From NCBI RefSeq assembly GCF_002750855.1, contig NZ_NWUC01000006.1, forward strand, positions 1 to 64,000: a stretch of 64,000 bases of DNA. The letters are read 5' to 3'. This DNA comes from Neopararhizobium haloflavum. GTDB taxonomy: Bacteria; Pseudomonadota; Alphaproteobacteria; Rhizobiales; Rhizobiaceae. A program made the position numbers and the translations under genes. Numbering within the stretch: the stretch's first letter is position 1; each line of letters starts with the position of its first letter. The notes below the pieces were generated by a model, which was given only the letters and a program-made list of their open reading frames with translations, had not been told where the DNA came from and did not search any database. Shown piece by piece: positions 29,766 through 40,958 of this stretch.

Positions 29766-31172
29766 CTACATGTGAATGGGTTTGGCGAACGTCGCCAGGG
29801 CGGCCTCCTTGACAACTTCGGAAAGCGTCGGGTGCGCATGGCATGTACGCGCCAAGTCCTCCGATGAGCCGCCAAACTCCATGAGAACCGCAGCTTCGTG
29901 GATCAGGTCGCCGGCACCGGCGCCGACGATATGCACGCCCAGCACACGGTCGGTCTGCTTGTCGGCCAGGATCTTGACGAAGCCGTCGGTCGCCAGCATC
30001 GCGCGCGCCCGCCCATTGGCCGTGAAAGGAAACTTGCCCGCCTTGTAGGCGACGCCGGCTTCCTTCAGTTGCTCTTCGGTACGGCCGATCGAGGCCACTT
30101 CCGGCTCGGTGTAAACAACGCTCGGAATGACATCATAGTTCACATGGCCGGCTTGGCCAGCAAGGATCTCGGCAACCGCGACGCCTTCGTCCTCGGCCTT
30201 GTGCGCCAGCATCGGGCCGGCGACGACATCGCCGATGGCGTAGACGCCTTGCACGGAGGTCTGGAAATGGTCGTTGATTTCGACCCGCCCCTGCTTGTCC
30301 AGAACGACGCCGGCATTCTCGAGGCCGAGGCCGTCTGTATAGGGTTTGCGCCCGGTCGAAACGAGTACGATGTCGGCCTCGATCGTCTCCGCCTCGCCGC
30401 CCTTGGCAGGCTCGAAGGTCACGTTCGCGCCGGCACCGCCTTTTTGGACCGCCGTCACTTTCTGGCCCAGCTTGAATTCGATCCCTTGCTTGGCGAGCAT
30501 CCGCTGGAATTGCTTGGACACCTCGCCATCCATGCCGCCGAGAATCGTGTCGAGATATTCCACGACCGTCACCTTGGCACCCAGCCGTGCCCAGACCGAG
30601 CCGAGTTCGAGGCCGATGACGCCCCCGCCGACAACGACGAGGCGTTCCGGCACCTTCTCAAGTTCCAGCGCTCCGGTCGACGAAACGATGACTTTCTCGT
30701 CGAATTCAAGCTCCACTCCGGGGATGCCTGCGACATCGGAACCGGTCGCGATAACGATGTTCTTCGTTTCGACCTCGGTTTCCTTGCCGCCCTCGTCGAT
30801 GACGGACACCTTGCCCTCGCCCAGCACCTTGCCGGTGCCGGTGAGAACGTCGATCTTGTTCTTCTTCATCAGGAAGGCGACGCCATCGACATTTGCCTTA
30901 ACTGTCGCATCCTTGTGCGCCATCATCGCTTTTAGATTGAGTTTCGGCCTGCCGACCTCCACGCCGAGCTCTGCATGGGTATGCCCCGCCTGGTGGAAGA
31001 CTTCGGAGGCGTGGAGCATCGCCTTGGAGGGAATGCAGCCGATGTTGAGGCATGTTCCGCCGAGCGTCGCGCGCTTTTCGACAATCGCTGTCTTCAGCCC
31101 CAACTGGGCCGCCTTGACGGCGCAGACATAGCCGCCTGGACCGGAGCCGATCACGACGAGATCGTAAGCCAT
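29766..31172 (-). CDS. lpdA: Dihydrolipoyl dehydrogenase (E3)
   Basis: FAD enzyme that reoxidises dihydrolipoamide of 2-oxoacid dehydrogenase complexes. The 468 residues start MAYDLVVIGSGPGGYVCAVK; the redox disulfide is GGTCLNIGCIPSK; the NAD site is VVVGGGVIGLELGSVW; the C-terminal catalytic His-Glu is CHAHPTLSE. Last gene of the mdh-suc cluster, so it most likely serves 2-oxoglutarate dehydrogenase. Confidence 0.98.
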   Translation of the reverse strand: MAYDLVVIGSGPGGYVCAVKAAQLGLKTAIVEKRATLGGTCLNIGCIPSKAMLHASEVFHQAGHTHAELGVEVGRPKLNLKAMMAHKDATVKANVDGVAFLMKKNKIDVLTGTGKVLGEGKVSVIDEGGKETEVETKNIVIATGSDVAGIPGVELEFDEKVIVSSTGALELEKVPERLVVVGGGVIGLELGSVWARLGAKVTVVEYLDTILGGMDGEVSKQFQRMLAKQGIEFKLGQKVTAVQKGGAGANVTFEPAKGGEAETIEADIVLVSTGRKPYTDGLGLENAGVVLDKQGRVEINDHFQTSVQGVYAIGDVVAGPMLAHKAEDEGVAVAEILAGQAGHVNYDVIPSVVYTEPEVASIGRTEEQLKEAGVAYKAGKFPFTANGRARAMLATDGFVKILADKQTDRVLGVHIVGAGAGDLIHEAAVLMEFGGSSEDLARTCHAHPTLSEVVKEAALATFAKPIHM

Positions 31173-31208
31173 TGATATGTTCCTTTCGTTCCGTGAACCG
31201 GCCGTCGC

Positions 31209-31964
31209 TCAGCGTCCGCCGGTGATATCGAGCGTGGTGCCGGTCGTGTAGGAGGCCTCGTCGGACAATAGCCACAAGATGCCGCGGGCGACCTCTTCCG
31301 CAGTGCCCTCACGCTTCATTGGGAGGCTGTCGCGCACCGCTGCAACGCGGCCGGGCTCGCCGCCCGAGGCATGAATGTCCGTATCGATGATGCCAGGCCG
31401 CACACCGTTGACCCGAATGCCCTCGGCAGCCACCTCGAGCGCGAGGCCTTTCGTCATCGTGTCTATCGCACCCTTGGAAGCCGCATAATCGACATACCAG
31501 TTCGCCGATCCAAGCCGTGCTGCCGCCGAGGAAAGATTGACGATCGCACCGCCCCGTCCGCCATGTTTCGTCGACATGCGCTTGACGGCCTCACGCGCGC
31601 AGAGAAAGGCGCCCGTGATGTTGATGCGGAACATCCGCTCCAGACGATCGGCCGAAATTTCATCGAGTCGCGCCATCCGATCGACGACACCGGCATTGTT
31701 GACAAGCGCATCCAGCCGACCGAAGCGATCATCGACGGCCTGGAACATCGCCAGTACGTCACGCTCGACGCCGACGTCGCCAGCAATGGCGAACGCATCG
31801 CCGCCCGCCGTCTGGATATCCGCCACGACGGCCTCGGCGGCTGGCCGATTGGTAACGTAGTTGACCGCAACACGATATCCGCGTTGTCCCGCCAGCCGGG
31901 AAACCGCAGCCCCGATCCCGCGGCTGCCTCCGGTCACCAGCAATGTGCGCGCCGTCGCAATCAT
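31209..31964 (-). CDS. SDR family oxidoreductase inside the suc-lpd cluster
   Basis: Classical short-chain dehydrogenase/reductase of 251 residues. The Rossmann motif TGGSRGIGAAVSRLA near the N-terminus, NNAG, catalytic Ser (NLSSAAAR) and YAASKG (Tyr, Lys) are intact, and C-terminal GTTLDITGGR matches FabG-like enzymes. The ATG at 31964 is used; the longer frame runs back into sucB. It lies between sucB (26 bases) and lpdA (37 bases), in the same direction. The substrate is unknown; the location suggests co-expression with the TCA genes, not necessarily a TCA role. Confidence 0.9.
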   Translation of the reverse strand: MIATARTLLVTGGSRGIGAAVSRLAGQRGYRVAVNYVTNRPAAEAVVADIQTAGGDAFAIAGDVGVERDVLAMFQAVDDRFGRLDALVNNAGVVDRMARLDEISADRLERMFRINITGAFLCAREAVKRMSTKHGGRGGAIVNLSSAAARLGSANWYVDYAASKGAIDTMTKGLALEVAAEGIRVNGVRPGIIDTDIHASGGEPGRVAAVRDSLPMKREGTAEEVARGILWLLSDEASYTTGTTLDITGGR

Positions 31965-31989
31965 GCCTTCATTCCTGGCTTGCTGACGA

Positions 31990-33228
31990 TCAGAGATCGA
32001 GGACGAGGCGCTCGGGGTCTTCAAGGCTCTCCTTGACACGCACGAGGAAGGTGACGGCCTCCTTGCCGTCGACGATCCGGTGATCGTAGGATAAGGCGAG
32101 ATACATCATCGGCCGGATCACGACCTGCCCATTGAGCGCGATGGGCCGCTCCTGGATCTTGTGCATGCCGAGAATGCCGGACTGCGGCGCGTTCAGGATC
32201 GGCGATGACATCAGCGATCCGTAGACGCCGCCATTCGATATGGTGAAGGTGCCGCCCTGCATGTCGGCCATGCCGAGCTTGCCGTCGCGCGCTGCCACAC
32301 CGAGCCTGCCGATCTCCTTTTCGACTTCGGCGATCGACATCTGATCGGCATCGCGCACGACGGGCACCACCAGTCCCTTGTCGGTACCGACGGCAACGCC
32401 GATATGGCAGAAGTTCTTGAAGATGATGTCGGTGCCGTCGATTTCGGCATTGACCGACGGAATCTCCTTCAGCGCATGCGTGACGGCCTTGGTGAAGAAG
32501 CCCATGAAGCCAAGCTTCACACCGTGCTTCTTCTCGAAGATGTCCTTGTATTTCTTGCGCATTTCCATAACGGCCGTCATGTCCACCTCGTTATAGGTGG
32601 TCAGCATGGCCGCGGTGTTCTGGGCGTCCTTCAGGCGCTTTGCGATGGTCTGGCGCAGACGGGTCATCTTCACCCGCTCCTCTCGCGCCTCATCGTCGGC
32701 AGGCGCTGCGGCCCGCGGTGCCCTGGGCGCGTCATCGGCCGATGCCGACGGACCCTTGGCAATGGCATCGAGCACGTCGCCCTTGAGGATCTGGCCACGC
32801 TTGCCCGAGCCCTCGACCCGGTCGGCCGAGACCTTGTTCTCGGCCATCAGCTTGCTGGCTGACGGAGCGGGCGGCATATCGCCTTCGGATTTTTCCTTCG
32901 CCGGCTTGTCGGCCGGTTGAGAAGCAGTCGGCTCGCTGGCTTTCGTCTCCGCGTCGTCGCCCTTCTTTGCGGGAGCGGGAGCCGCACCCTGGCCGGCTTC
33001 GATCTGACCGAGCAGAGCGTTCACCTCCACGGTCTCGCCTTCCTTGGCGAGAATCTCCGACAAGGTGCCGGCCGCCGGGGCGGGGACCTCGATGGTGACC
33101 TTGTCGGTCTCGAGCTCGACCAGCGGCTCGTCGGCGGAGATCGCATCGCCAACCTTCTTGAACCAGGTGCCGATGGTTGCTTCGGAAACGGATTCGCCCA
33201 GTGTCGGGACGCGGATTTCGGTGGCCAT
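31990..33228 (-). CDS. sucB: Dihydrolipoyllysine succinyltransferase, E2 of 2-oxoglutarate dehydrogenase
   Basis: E2 core of the 2-oxoglutarate dehydrogenase complex. The 412 residues comprise a lipoyl domain ([21 protein letters not shown]-like, lipoylated Lys in ETDKVT), an Ala/Lys/Glu-rich linker, a peripheral subunit-binding domain ([20 protein letters not shown]), and the catalytic domain ending in [17 protein letters not shown] (HxxxDG). Forty-eight bases after sucA. Confidence 0.97.
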   Translation of the reverse strand: MATEIRVPTLGESVSEATIGTWFKKVGDAISADEPLVELETDKVTIEVPAPAAGTLSEILAKEGETVEVNALLGQIEAGQGAAPAPAKKGDDAETKASEPTASQPADKPAKEKSEGDMPPAPSASKLMAENKVSADRVEGSGKRGQILKGDVLDAIAKGPSASADDAPRAPRAAAPADDEAREERVKMTRLRQTIAKRLKDAQNTAAMLTTYNEVDMTAVMEMRKKYKDIFEKKHGVKLGFMGFFTKAVTHALKEIPSVNAEIDGTDIIFKNFCHIGVAVGTDKGLVVPVVRDADQMSIAEVEKEIGRLGVAARDGKLGMADMQGGTFTISNGGVYGSLMSSPILNAPQSGILGMHKIQERPIALNGQVVIRPMMYLALSYDHRIVDGKEAVTFLVRVKESLEDPERLVLDL

Positions 33229-33276
33229 TGGTCTCAGCTTTTCGTTCGGGTGGCGTTAGGAGTGACGGGCGCCCGG

Positions 33277-36273
33277 CTAGCTGCCGAGCGCATCTTCGAG
33301 GAAGGAGTCGAGCTGCGCTTTGTGCTTGGACATCAGGCCGGTTGCCGGTGATGCCGATGCCGGGCGGCCCGTGTAGCGCACGCGCTGATACTTGGCGTCG
33401 ATATGCGCCAGGACCCATTCGAGATAAGGGTCGATGAAGGACCAGGCGCCCATGTTCTTGGGCTCTTCCTGGCACCACACCATCTCCGCATTGCGGAAGC
33501 GCGACAGTTCATTGATCAGTGCCTTTGCGGGGAACGGATAGAGCTGCTCCAGACGCAGAAGGTACACATCGTCGATGCCGCGTGACTCGCGCTCCTCGTA
33601 AAGGTCGTAATAGACCTTGCCCGAGCACATCACGACGCGACGAATCTTGTTGTCCTTCTGGAGCTTGATCGGCTCGTTCTTGAGGACTTCCGCATCGTCC
33701 CACAACAGCCGATGGAAAGACGTCTCGCCCGCCAGTTCCGACAGCGTGGAAACGGCGCGCTTGTGACGCAGCAGCGATTTCGGCGTCATGATGATCAGCG
33801 GCTTGCGGAAATCGCGCTTCATCTGCCGCCGCAGGATGTGAAAGTAGTTGGCCGGTGTCGTGCAGTGAGCCACCTGCATGTTGTCTTCCGCGCACAGCTG
33901 CAGCCAGCGCTCGAGGCGCGCCGAGGAGTGCTCCGGCCCTTGGCCTTCATAGCCGTGCGGCAGCAGGCAGACGAGACCAGACATGCGCAGCCACTTGCGC
34001 TCGCCCGATGAGATGAACTGGTCGAAGACGACCTGGGCGCCATTGGCGAAGTCGCCGAACTGCGCTTCCCACAGCGTCAGCGCGTTCGGCTCCGACAGCG
34101 AATAGCCATACTCAAAGCCGAGGACGGCTTCCTCCGACAGCATGGAGTTGATCACCTCGTAGAGCTGCTGGCCCTTGGCGAGGTTGTTGAGAGGGATATA
34201 GCGGTCTTCGCTTTCCTGGTCGTAGAGCACCGAATGGCGCTGCGAGAACGTTCCGCGTTCCACGTCCTGGCCGGAAAGACGGACCGGGTGCCCTTCGAGC
34301 AGCAGGGAGCCGAATGCCATCGCTTCGGCGGTCGCCCAGTCGATGCCCTCGCCGCTCTCGATCATCTTGGCGCGGTTCTGCATGAAGCGCTGGATCGTCC
34401 GGTGCGCCTTGAACCCTTCCGGCACTTCCGAAAGCTTGCGCCCCATTTCCTTCAGAGACTTGGTCGTCAGCGCCGTCTTGCCGCGCCGCTGCTCGTCCTG
34501 ATTGTCCGCCACCCGCATGCCCGACCATACACCGTCGAGCCAGTCGGCCTTGTTCGGCTTGTAGGATTGGCCGCTCTCGAATTCCTGTTCCAGATGCGCG
34601 CGCCAATCGGCCTTCATCTTCTCGAAGGTGCCGAGTTCGATGAGGCCCTCGTCGATCAGCTTCTTGGAGTAGACCTGCACCACCGTCTCGTGGCTGCGGA
34701 TCTTCTTGTACATCTTCGGCTGGGTGAACGCCGGCTCGTCGCCCTCATTGTGGCCGAATCGGCGATAGCAGAACATGTCGATGACGACGGGCTTGTGGAA
34801 CTTCATGCGAAATTCCATGGCGATCTTGGTCGCGTAGGTGACCGCTTCCGGGTCGTCCCCATTGACGTGGAAGATCGGCGCCTCGATCATTTTCGCCACA
34901 TCGGACGGATAAGGCGACGAGCGCTGGAAACGCGGGTTCGTCGTGAAGCCGATCTGGTTGTTGATGATGAAATGCACCGTCCCCGCGACCCTGTGTCCGC
35001 GAAGACCCGACAGGCCGAAACATTCCGCAACAACGCCCTGACCTGCGAAGGCCGCGTCACCATGCAGAAGCAGAGGCAGGACCTGCGAGCGCGTCGAGAG
35101 CGGCACGATCTCCTCGCGCGGCTGGCCGGCGAGCTGGTCCTGCTTGGCGCGGGCCTTGCCCATCACGACCGGATTGACGATCTCCAGATGCGACGGGTTG
35201 GCAGTCAGCGACAGGTGGACCTTGTTGCCGTCGAATTCACGGTCCGAAGAGGCGCCGAGGTGATACTTCACATCGCCAGAACCTTCCACATCGTCGGGCG
35301 CGAACGAGCCGCCCTTGAACTCGTGGAAGATCGCCCGATGCGGCTTGTTCATCACCTGCGAGAGAACATTGAGCCGGCCACGGTGGGCCATGCCGAGCAC
35401 GATCTCCTTGAGGCCCATCTGGCCACCGCGCTTGATGATCTGCTCCAGCGCCGGGATCAGCGACTCGCCGCCATCGAGGCCGAAGCGCTTGGTGCCCTTG
35501 TACTTGACGTCGATGAACTGCTCGAAGCCTTCCGACTCGATCAGCTTCTGCAGGATCGCCATCTTGCCTTTCGGCGTGAACTCGACACCCTTGTCCGGCC
35601 CTTCGATCCGCTCCTGAATCCACGACTTTTCTTCGGGATTTGAGATGTGCATGAACTCGACGCCGATGGTCGAGCAATAGGTCCGCTTGAGAATGTCGAG
35701 CATCTCGCGGATCGTCGCGTATTCCAGACCAAGGACGTTGTCGAGGAAGATGCGGCGGTCGAAATCGGTCTCCTCGAAGCCATAGGCTTCCGGCGACAGC
35801 TCGTTATAGTCCTCGCGCTCCTCCGCGATGCCGAGCGGGTCAAGCTTGGCATGCAGGTGTCCACGCATGCGATAGGCGCGGATCATCATGATGGCGCGCA
35901 CGGAATCGCGCGTGGCGCGCAGCACTTCCTCGCTCGACATCTGTGCTTCGCCTGCCGCCGCGCCGTTGGCGGACTTGGCCGAGATCTTCTTTTCCAGGTG
36001 CTTCTCGACTGCGCCCCAATCACCGTCAAGCGCCGATACGAGTTCGCCATTGGCCGGGATCGGCCAGTTCTTGCGCTTCCAGGATGCTCCGCTTGCGGCC
36101 TTCCTGACATTGTCGGCGTCCTCGTCGAGGCCGCCGAAAAATGCCTGCCATTCCTCCGGCACCGAAGCCGGCGCGTCCTGATAGCGGGCGTAGAGCTCCT
36201 CGATATACTGGGCGTTTCCACCGTAGAGGAAGGAGGTCATTTGGAAGGTGTCGTTGGCGTCTTGCCTGGCCAT
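33277..36273 (-). CDS. sucA: 2-oxoglutarate dehydrogenase E1 component
   Basis: Thiamine-diphosphate enzyme that decarboxylates 2-oxoglutarate and succinylates the E2 lipoyl group. The 998 residues start MARQDANDTFQMTSFLYGGN. Landmarks are GMAHRGRLNVLSQVMNKP, GDAAFAGQGVVAE (thiamine site), INNQIGFTTNPR and LPHGYEGQGPEHSSAR. Long antisense open frames cover it but have no family features. It is separated from sucD by 127 bases with a UUCG stem-loop. Confidence 0.98.
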   Translation of the reverse strand: MARQDANDTFQMTSFLYGGNAQYIEELYARYQDAPASVPEEWQAFFGGLDEDADNVRKAASGASWKRKNWPIPANGELVSALDGDWGAVEKHLEKKISAKSANGAAAGEAQMSSEEVLRATRDSVRAIMMIRAYRMRGHLHAKLDPLGIAEEREDYNELSPEAYGFEETDFDRRIFLDNVLGLEYATIREMLDILKRTYCSTIGVEFMHISNPEEKSWIQERIEGPDKGVEFTPKGKMAILQKLIESEGFEQFIDVKYKGTKRFGLDGGESLIPALEQIIKRGGQMGLKEIVLGMAHRGRLNVLSQVMNKPHRAIFHEFKGGSFAPDDVEGSGDVKYHLGASSDREFDGNKVHLSLTANPSHLEIVNPVVMGKARAKQDQLAGQPREEIVPLSTRSQVLPLLLHGDAAFAGQGVVAECFGLSGLRGHRVAGTVHFIINNQIGFTTNPRFQRSSPYPSDVAKMIEAPIFHVNGDDPEAVTYATKIAMEFRMKFHKPVVIDMFCYRRFGHNEGDEPAFTQPKMYKKIRSHETVVQVYSKKLIDEGLIELGTFEKMKADWRAHLEQEFESGQSYKPNKADWLDGVWSGMRVADNQDEQRRGKTALTTKSLKEMGRKLSEVPEGFKAHRTIQRFMQNRAKMIESGEGIDWATAEAMAFGSLLLEGHPVRLSGQDVERGTFSQRHSVLYDQESEDRYIPLNNLAKGQQLYEVINSMLSEEAVLGFEYGYSLSEPNALTLWEAQFGDFANGAQVVFDQFISSGERKWLRMSGLVCLLPHGYEGQGPEHSSARLERWLQLCAEDNMQVAHCTTPANYFHILRRQMKRDFRKPLIIMTPKSLLRHKRAVSTLSELAGETSFHRLLWDDAEVLKNEPIKLQKDNKIRRVVMCSGKVYYDLYEERESRGIDDVYLLRLEQLYPFPAKALINELSRFRNAEMVWCQEEPKNMGAWSFIDPYLEWVLAHIDAKYQRVRYTGRPASASPATGLMSKHKAQLDSFLEDALGS

Positions 36274-36368
36274 TGTCCGCTGCGGAGGATTGCTCCGCCT
36301 CCTGAATTCATTTCGGTATCGCTACCGTTCCACTTTTGGCCGGTGAATGTGCCTACCGGAAGGCATGA

Positions 36369-36390
36369 CGGCCGGCCCGAAGGCCGGCCG
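36369..36390 (-). other. UUCG-capped stem-loop between sucD and sucA
   Basis: A 9-bp G/C-only stem (36369-36377 with 36382-36390). On the minus strand the loop is TTCG, the very stable UUCG tetraloop type. There is no U-tract. It sits 10 bases past the sucD stop (36401), consistent with an RNA-processing or 3'-stabilising element in a polycistronic message. Confidence 0.6.
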
Positions 36391-36400
36391 CTCGATCGTC

Positions 36401-37312
36401 TCAACCCTTGAGGACTTCCACGAGGGTCTTGCCGAGTTGGGCCGGCGATGGCGACACGCGAATTCCCGCTGCCTCCATCGCGGCGATCTTGTCGTCGGCC
36501 CCACCCTTGCCGCCGGAAATCACCGCGCCGGCGTGGCCCATTGTGCGTCCGGGAGGGGCGGTGCGTCCTGCGATGAAGCCGACCATGGGCTTCTTGCGGC
36601 CCTTCGCCGCCTCGTCCTTGAGGAATTGCGCCGCATCCTCTTCAGCCGAGCCACCGATTTCGCCGATCATGATGATCGACTGCGTCTCGTCGTCGGCGAG
36701 GAACATCTCCAGCATATCGATGAACTCGGTGCCCTTGACCGGGTCGCCGCCAATGCCGACCGCGGTCGATTGACCAAGGCCTTCATTCGTCGTCTGGAAA
36801 ACCGCCTCGTAGGTCAGCGTCCCCGACCGCGACAGGATGCCCACCGAGCCCTTCTTGAAGATCGAACCCGGCATGATGCCGATCTTGCATTCGTCCGGCG
36901 TGAGCACACCGGGGCAGTTCGGGCCGATAAGGCGCGAACTGGACTTTTCCAGCCGCGACTTGACCCGGATCATGTCGGTGACCGGAATGCCTTCGGTGAT
37001 GCAGACGATCAGCGGGATTTCGGCCTCGATGGCTTCGACGATCGCATCGGCAGCGCCAGCCGGCGGCACGTAGATGACCGAGGCGTTGGCACCGGTCTTC
37101 TCCTTGCCCTCGGCGACCGACGAGAAGATCGGCAGATCGCGACCGGCGCCATCGACCTGTCCGGTCCACGTCTCGCCACCCTTCTTCGGGTGGATTCCGC
37201 CGACCATCTTCGTGTCGTGATAGGCAAGCGCCTGTTCCGTATGAAAAGTCCCGGTCTTGCCGGTCAGGCCCTGAACGAGAACCTTGGTGTCCTTGTTGAC
37301 GAGAATCGACAT
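36401..37312 (-). CDS. sucD: Succinyl-CoA synthetase alpha subunit
   Basis: ADP-forming succinate-CoA ligase subunit carrying the phosphohistidine. The 303 residues start [21 protein letters not shown]; CoA-binding NCPGVLTP and the active-site His in [11 protein letters not shown] are present. It starts 5 bases after the sucC stop, so the two are coupled. Confidence 0.98.
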   Translation of the reverse strand: MSILVNKDTKVLVQGLTGKTGTFHTEQALAYHDTKMVGGIHPKKGGETWTGQVDGAGRDLPIFSSVAEGKEKTGANASVIYVPPAGAADAIVEAIEAEIPLIVCITEGIPVTDMIRVKSRLEKSSSRLIGPNCPGVLTPDECKIGIMPGSIFKKGSVGILSRSGTLTYEAVFQTTNEGLGQSTAVGIGGDPVKGTEFIDMLEMFLADDETQSIIMIGEIGGSAEEDAAQFLKDEAAKGRKKPMVGFIAGRTAPPGRTMGHAGAVISGGKGGADDKIAAMEAAGIRVSPSPAQLGKTLVEVLKG

Positions 37313-37317
37313 TCGGT

Positions 37318-38514
37318 TCAGGCCCCCTTCACAGCGTTTACGATCTTCTGCGCCGCATCGTCGAGATCGTCGGCCGAGATGACATTGAGACCGCTTTCGT
37401 CGATGATCTTCTTGCCGAGTTCGACATTCGTGCCTTCCAGGCGGACCACAAGCGGAACCTTCAGGCCCACCTCCTTGACTGCGGCAATCACACCTTCGGC
37501 GATGACATCGCAGCGCATGATGCCCCCGAAAATGTTCACGAGGATGCCCTGCACCGCAGGGTCCGCGGTGATGATCTTGAACGCCGCCGTAACCTTTTCC
37601 TTGGAAGCACCGCCTCCAACGTCGAGAAAGTTTGCCGGCTCAGCACCATAGAGCTTGATGATGTCCATCGTCGCCATGGCGAGCCCGGCACCATTGACCA
37701 TGCAGCCGATGTTACCGTCGAGCGCGACATAGGCGAGATCGTGCTTGGACGCTTCGATTTCCTTGGCGTCTTCCTCGGTTTCGTCACGCAGTTCGCGGAT
37801 GTCGTCGTGGCGGAAGAGCGCATTGCTGTCGAAAGACACCTTGGCGTCCAGAACGCGGAGCCGGCCGTCTTCCATCACGATCAGCGGGTTGACCTCAAGC
37901 AGGCTCATGTCCTTGTCCATGAAGGCCTTGTAGAGGATCGGGAAGAGCGCCATGCCGTCGGCGCGCGCCTCGTCCTTAAGTTCCAGCGCATCGCAAAGCG
38001 TCTTGCCGTCTTCTTCGGTTACGCCCGCTTCCGGATCGATCGGCAGGGTGAGGATCTTCTCCGGCGTTTCCTCTGCGACCGCCTCGATGTCCATTCCGCC
38101 TTCGGTGGAGACGACGAAAGCAGGCCGGCCGACCGTCCGATCGACCAGTATCGAAAGGTAAAGTTCACGCGCGATGTCGGCGCCGTCCTCGATGTAGAGG
38201 CGGTTCACGACCTTGCCCTCAGGGCCGGTCTGCTTGGTAACGAGCGTATTGCCGAGCATTTCTTTCGCGTGGGCAACAACCTCTTCCGGCGACCGCGCGA
38301 GGCGGACACCGCCCTTGGCGTCTTCGGGAAGTTCCTTGAACTTGCCCTTGCCGCGACCGCCGGCATGAATCTGGCTCTTGACCACATAAAGCGGTCCCGG
38401 AAGCTTTGCGGCCCATTCTTCCGCCTGCTCCGGCGAATAGACGGCCACACCTTCGGCAATCGGCGCACCGAAGCCGCCGAGTAGGCGCTTGGCCTGGTAT
38501 TCGTGAATGTTCAT
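37318..38514 (-). CDS. sucC: Succinyl-CoA synthetase beta subunit
   Basis: ATP-grasp subunit of succinate-CoA ligase, 398 residues. [20 protein letters not shown], the Gly-rich [12 protein letters not shown], and [18 protein letters not shown] are diagnostic. Second gene of the mdh-suc operon, 33 bases after mdh. Confidence 0.98.
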   Translation of the reverse strand: MNIHEYQAKRLLGGFGAPIAEGVAVYSPEQAEEWAAKLPGPLYVVKSQIHAGGRGKGKFKELPEDAKGGVRLARSPEEVVAHAKEMLGNTLVTKQTGPEGKVVNRLYIEDGADIARELYLSILVDRTVGRPAFVVSTEGGMDIEAVAEETPEKILTLPIDPEAGVTEEDGKTLCDALELKDEARADGMALFPILYKAFMDKDMSLLEVNPLIVMEDGRLRVLDAKVSFDSNALFRHDDIRELRDETEEDAKEIEASKHDLAYVALDGNIGCMVNGAGLAMATMDIIKLYGAEPANFLDVGGGASKEKVTAAFKIITADPAVQGILVNIFGGIMRCDVIAEGVIAAVKEVGLKVPLVVRLEGTNVELGKKIIDESGLNVISADDLDDAAQKIVNAVKGA

Positions 38515-38547
38515 CGCTTGGAAGTCCCCAGTTGAAAGGCAGGCGAA

Positions 38548-39603
<1,056 letters not shown>

Positions 39604-39636
39604 TTAAACTTTGCCTGCCAGCAAATTCAAACGGTT

Positions 39637-39665
39637 AGATTATCCGTGAGTTACGTAAACGTCAA
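39637..39665 (-). promoter_or_regulatory. Candidate promoter of the mdh-suc-lpd operon
   Basis: On the minus strand: TTGACG (39660-39665), 17-base spacer, TAATCT (39637-39642). The leader to the mdh ATG is about 120 nt. One of the best consensus matches in the window. It lies directly downstream of the zapE stop at 39670. Confidence 0.55.
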
Positions 39666-39669
39666 AGTT

Positions 39670-40848
39670 TCAAACAGAATTCGACGACGCTTCCGTCGAT
39701 TTCTTCTCGCTTTCCTTGATGTAGTCGGCGCTCTGCATCTCCATCAGCCGTGAGGCCGTGCGTTCAAATTCGAAACCCTCCGTACCCGACTTTTCAGCGT
39801 AGAGCGCTTCAGGCGCCGCGGCGGCAAGCATGAAGGCGCGACGACGCGCATCGTAAAGCGTATCGACGAGCATGATGAACCGCTTGGCCTCATTGCGCCG
39901 GCTCCTGGAGAGCACAGGTATGTCCTCGATGAACACTGTATCGAATTGCGCCGCGATGCGCCCGTAATCGGAAGCTCCGAGCGGCTGGGCGCAGAGGTCA
40001 TCGAAAGTGAAACGGGCCGATCCGTTCGCAGCTTTCGGCACCACGATCTCGCGCCCTCGATGGGCGATCGTCCGCCGCGCCACGGTTTCTCCGGCGATCT
40101 CCTCACGCCATGCCTTTTCGAACGTCGCCCGCGCCTTGGCATCGACCGGGTGGAGGTAGACAGGTTGCCGCTCCAGTTTCTCGAGGCGATAATCGGTACG
40201 CGCGTCCAGGCTGACGATCTTGGTATACGTCTTCAGAAGATCGATGAACGGCGTGAACAGCTGCCGGTTGAGTCCATCCTTGTAAAGATCATCCGGGGCC
40301 ACGTTGGAGGTGGCGATCAAGACTGCGCCGCGCTCGAAGAGCTGCGTGAAGAGGCGCGACAGAATCATCGCATCGGTGATGTCGGTCACTGAGAATTCGT
40401 CGAAACACAGCACCCAAGCCTCGTCGTAAAGTGCAGCGGCGACAGGCGGGATCGGATCATCCTGCTTCGTTTCCCCCCGCTTCAGAGCTGCCCGATGCGC
40501 ATGGATACGTTCATGCACATCGGCCATGAAGTCGTGGAAATGAACGCGCCGCTTCCGCTTTGCCGGCACGGCATGGAAGAAGAGATCCATCAGCATCGTC
40601 TTGCCACGGCCGACGGCGCCATGGACATAGAGCCCCTTGACCCGCGACTTCCCGTCCCCGCGCCGCTTCTTGGCGAAGAGCCAGCCGAGCGCACTGGATT
40701 TGGACGCCATCCGTCGATCGCGGATGTCGTGGATCACGCGGTCAAGTTCGCTCGCCAGCGCTTCCTGGGCCGGGTCGCGCTCGATGCGCTCGGAGCGGAC
40801 CATGGCCTCGTAACGCTGAGCGACGCTGGCGAATTCCTTGGTGTCCAT
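39670..40848 (-). CDS. zapE: Cell division protein ZapE (AFG1-like ATPase)
   Basis: P-loop ATPase of the AFG1/LACE1 family, which interacts with FtsZ in Gammaproteobacteria. The 392 residues contain Walker A GAVGRGKTMLMDLFF, RVHFHDFM, Walker B VLCFDEFSVTDITDAMIL and SNVAPDDLYKDGLNR. Starts at 40848, upstream of mdh, a neighbour order common in rhizobia. Confidence 0.95.
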   Translation of the reverse strand: MDTKEFASVAQRYEAMVRSERIERDPAQEALASELDRVIHDIRDRRMASKSSALGWLFAKKRRGDGKSRVKGLYVHGAVGRGKTMLMDLFFHAVPAKRKRRVHFHDFMADVHERIHAHRAALKRGETKQDDPIPPVAAALYDEAWVLCFDEFSVTDITDAMILSRLFTQLFERGAVLIATSNVAPDDLYKDGLNRQLFTPFIDLLKTYTKIVSLDARTDYRLEKLERQPVYLHPVDAKARATFEKAWREEIAGETVARRTIAHRGREIVVPKAANGSARFTFDDLCAQPLGASDYGRIAAQFDTVFIEDIPVLSRSRRNEAKRFIMLVDTLYDARRRAFMLAAAAPEALYAEKSGTEGFEFERTASRLMEMQSADYIKESEKKSTEASSNSV

Positions 40849-40958
40849 GTCTGGCCCTGGTCAGCCCGCAAACGGGGCATGGAAAAGCACCACGCCCAGC
40901 TGTTTTCTGGTGTTGACGAAAGCGGAGCCTGCCCGCGCGCAGCCCTTGGCTGTCAGGA

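Noticed and set aside
34234-35643. A 469-codon plus-strand frame inside sucA, and a similar 434-codon frame across sucD/sucC (36347-37651)
   Set aside because: Both are antisense shadows of conserved TCA genes without recognisable domains.
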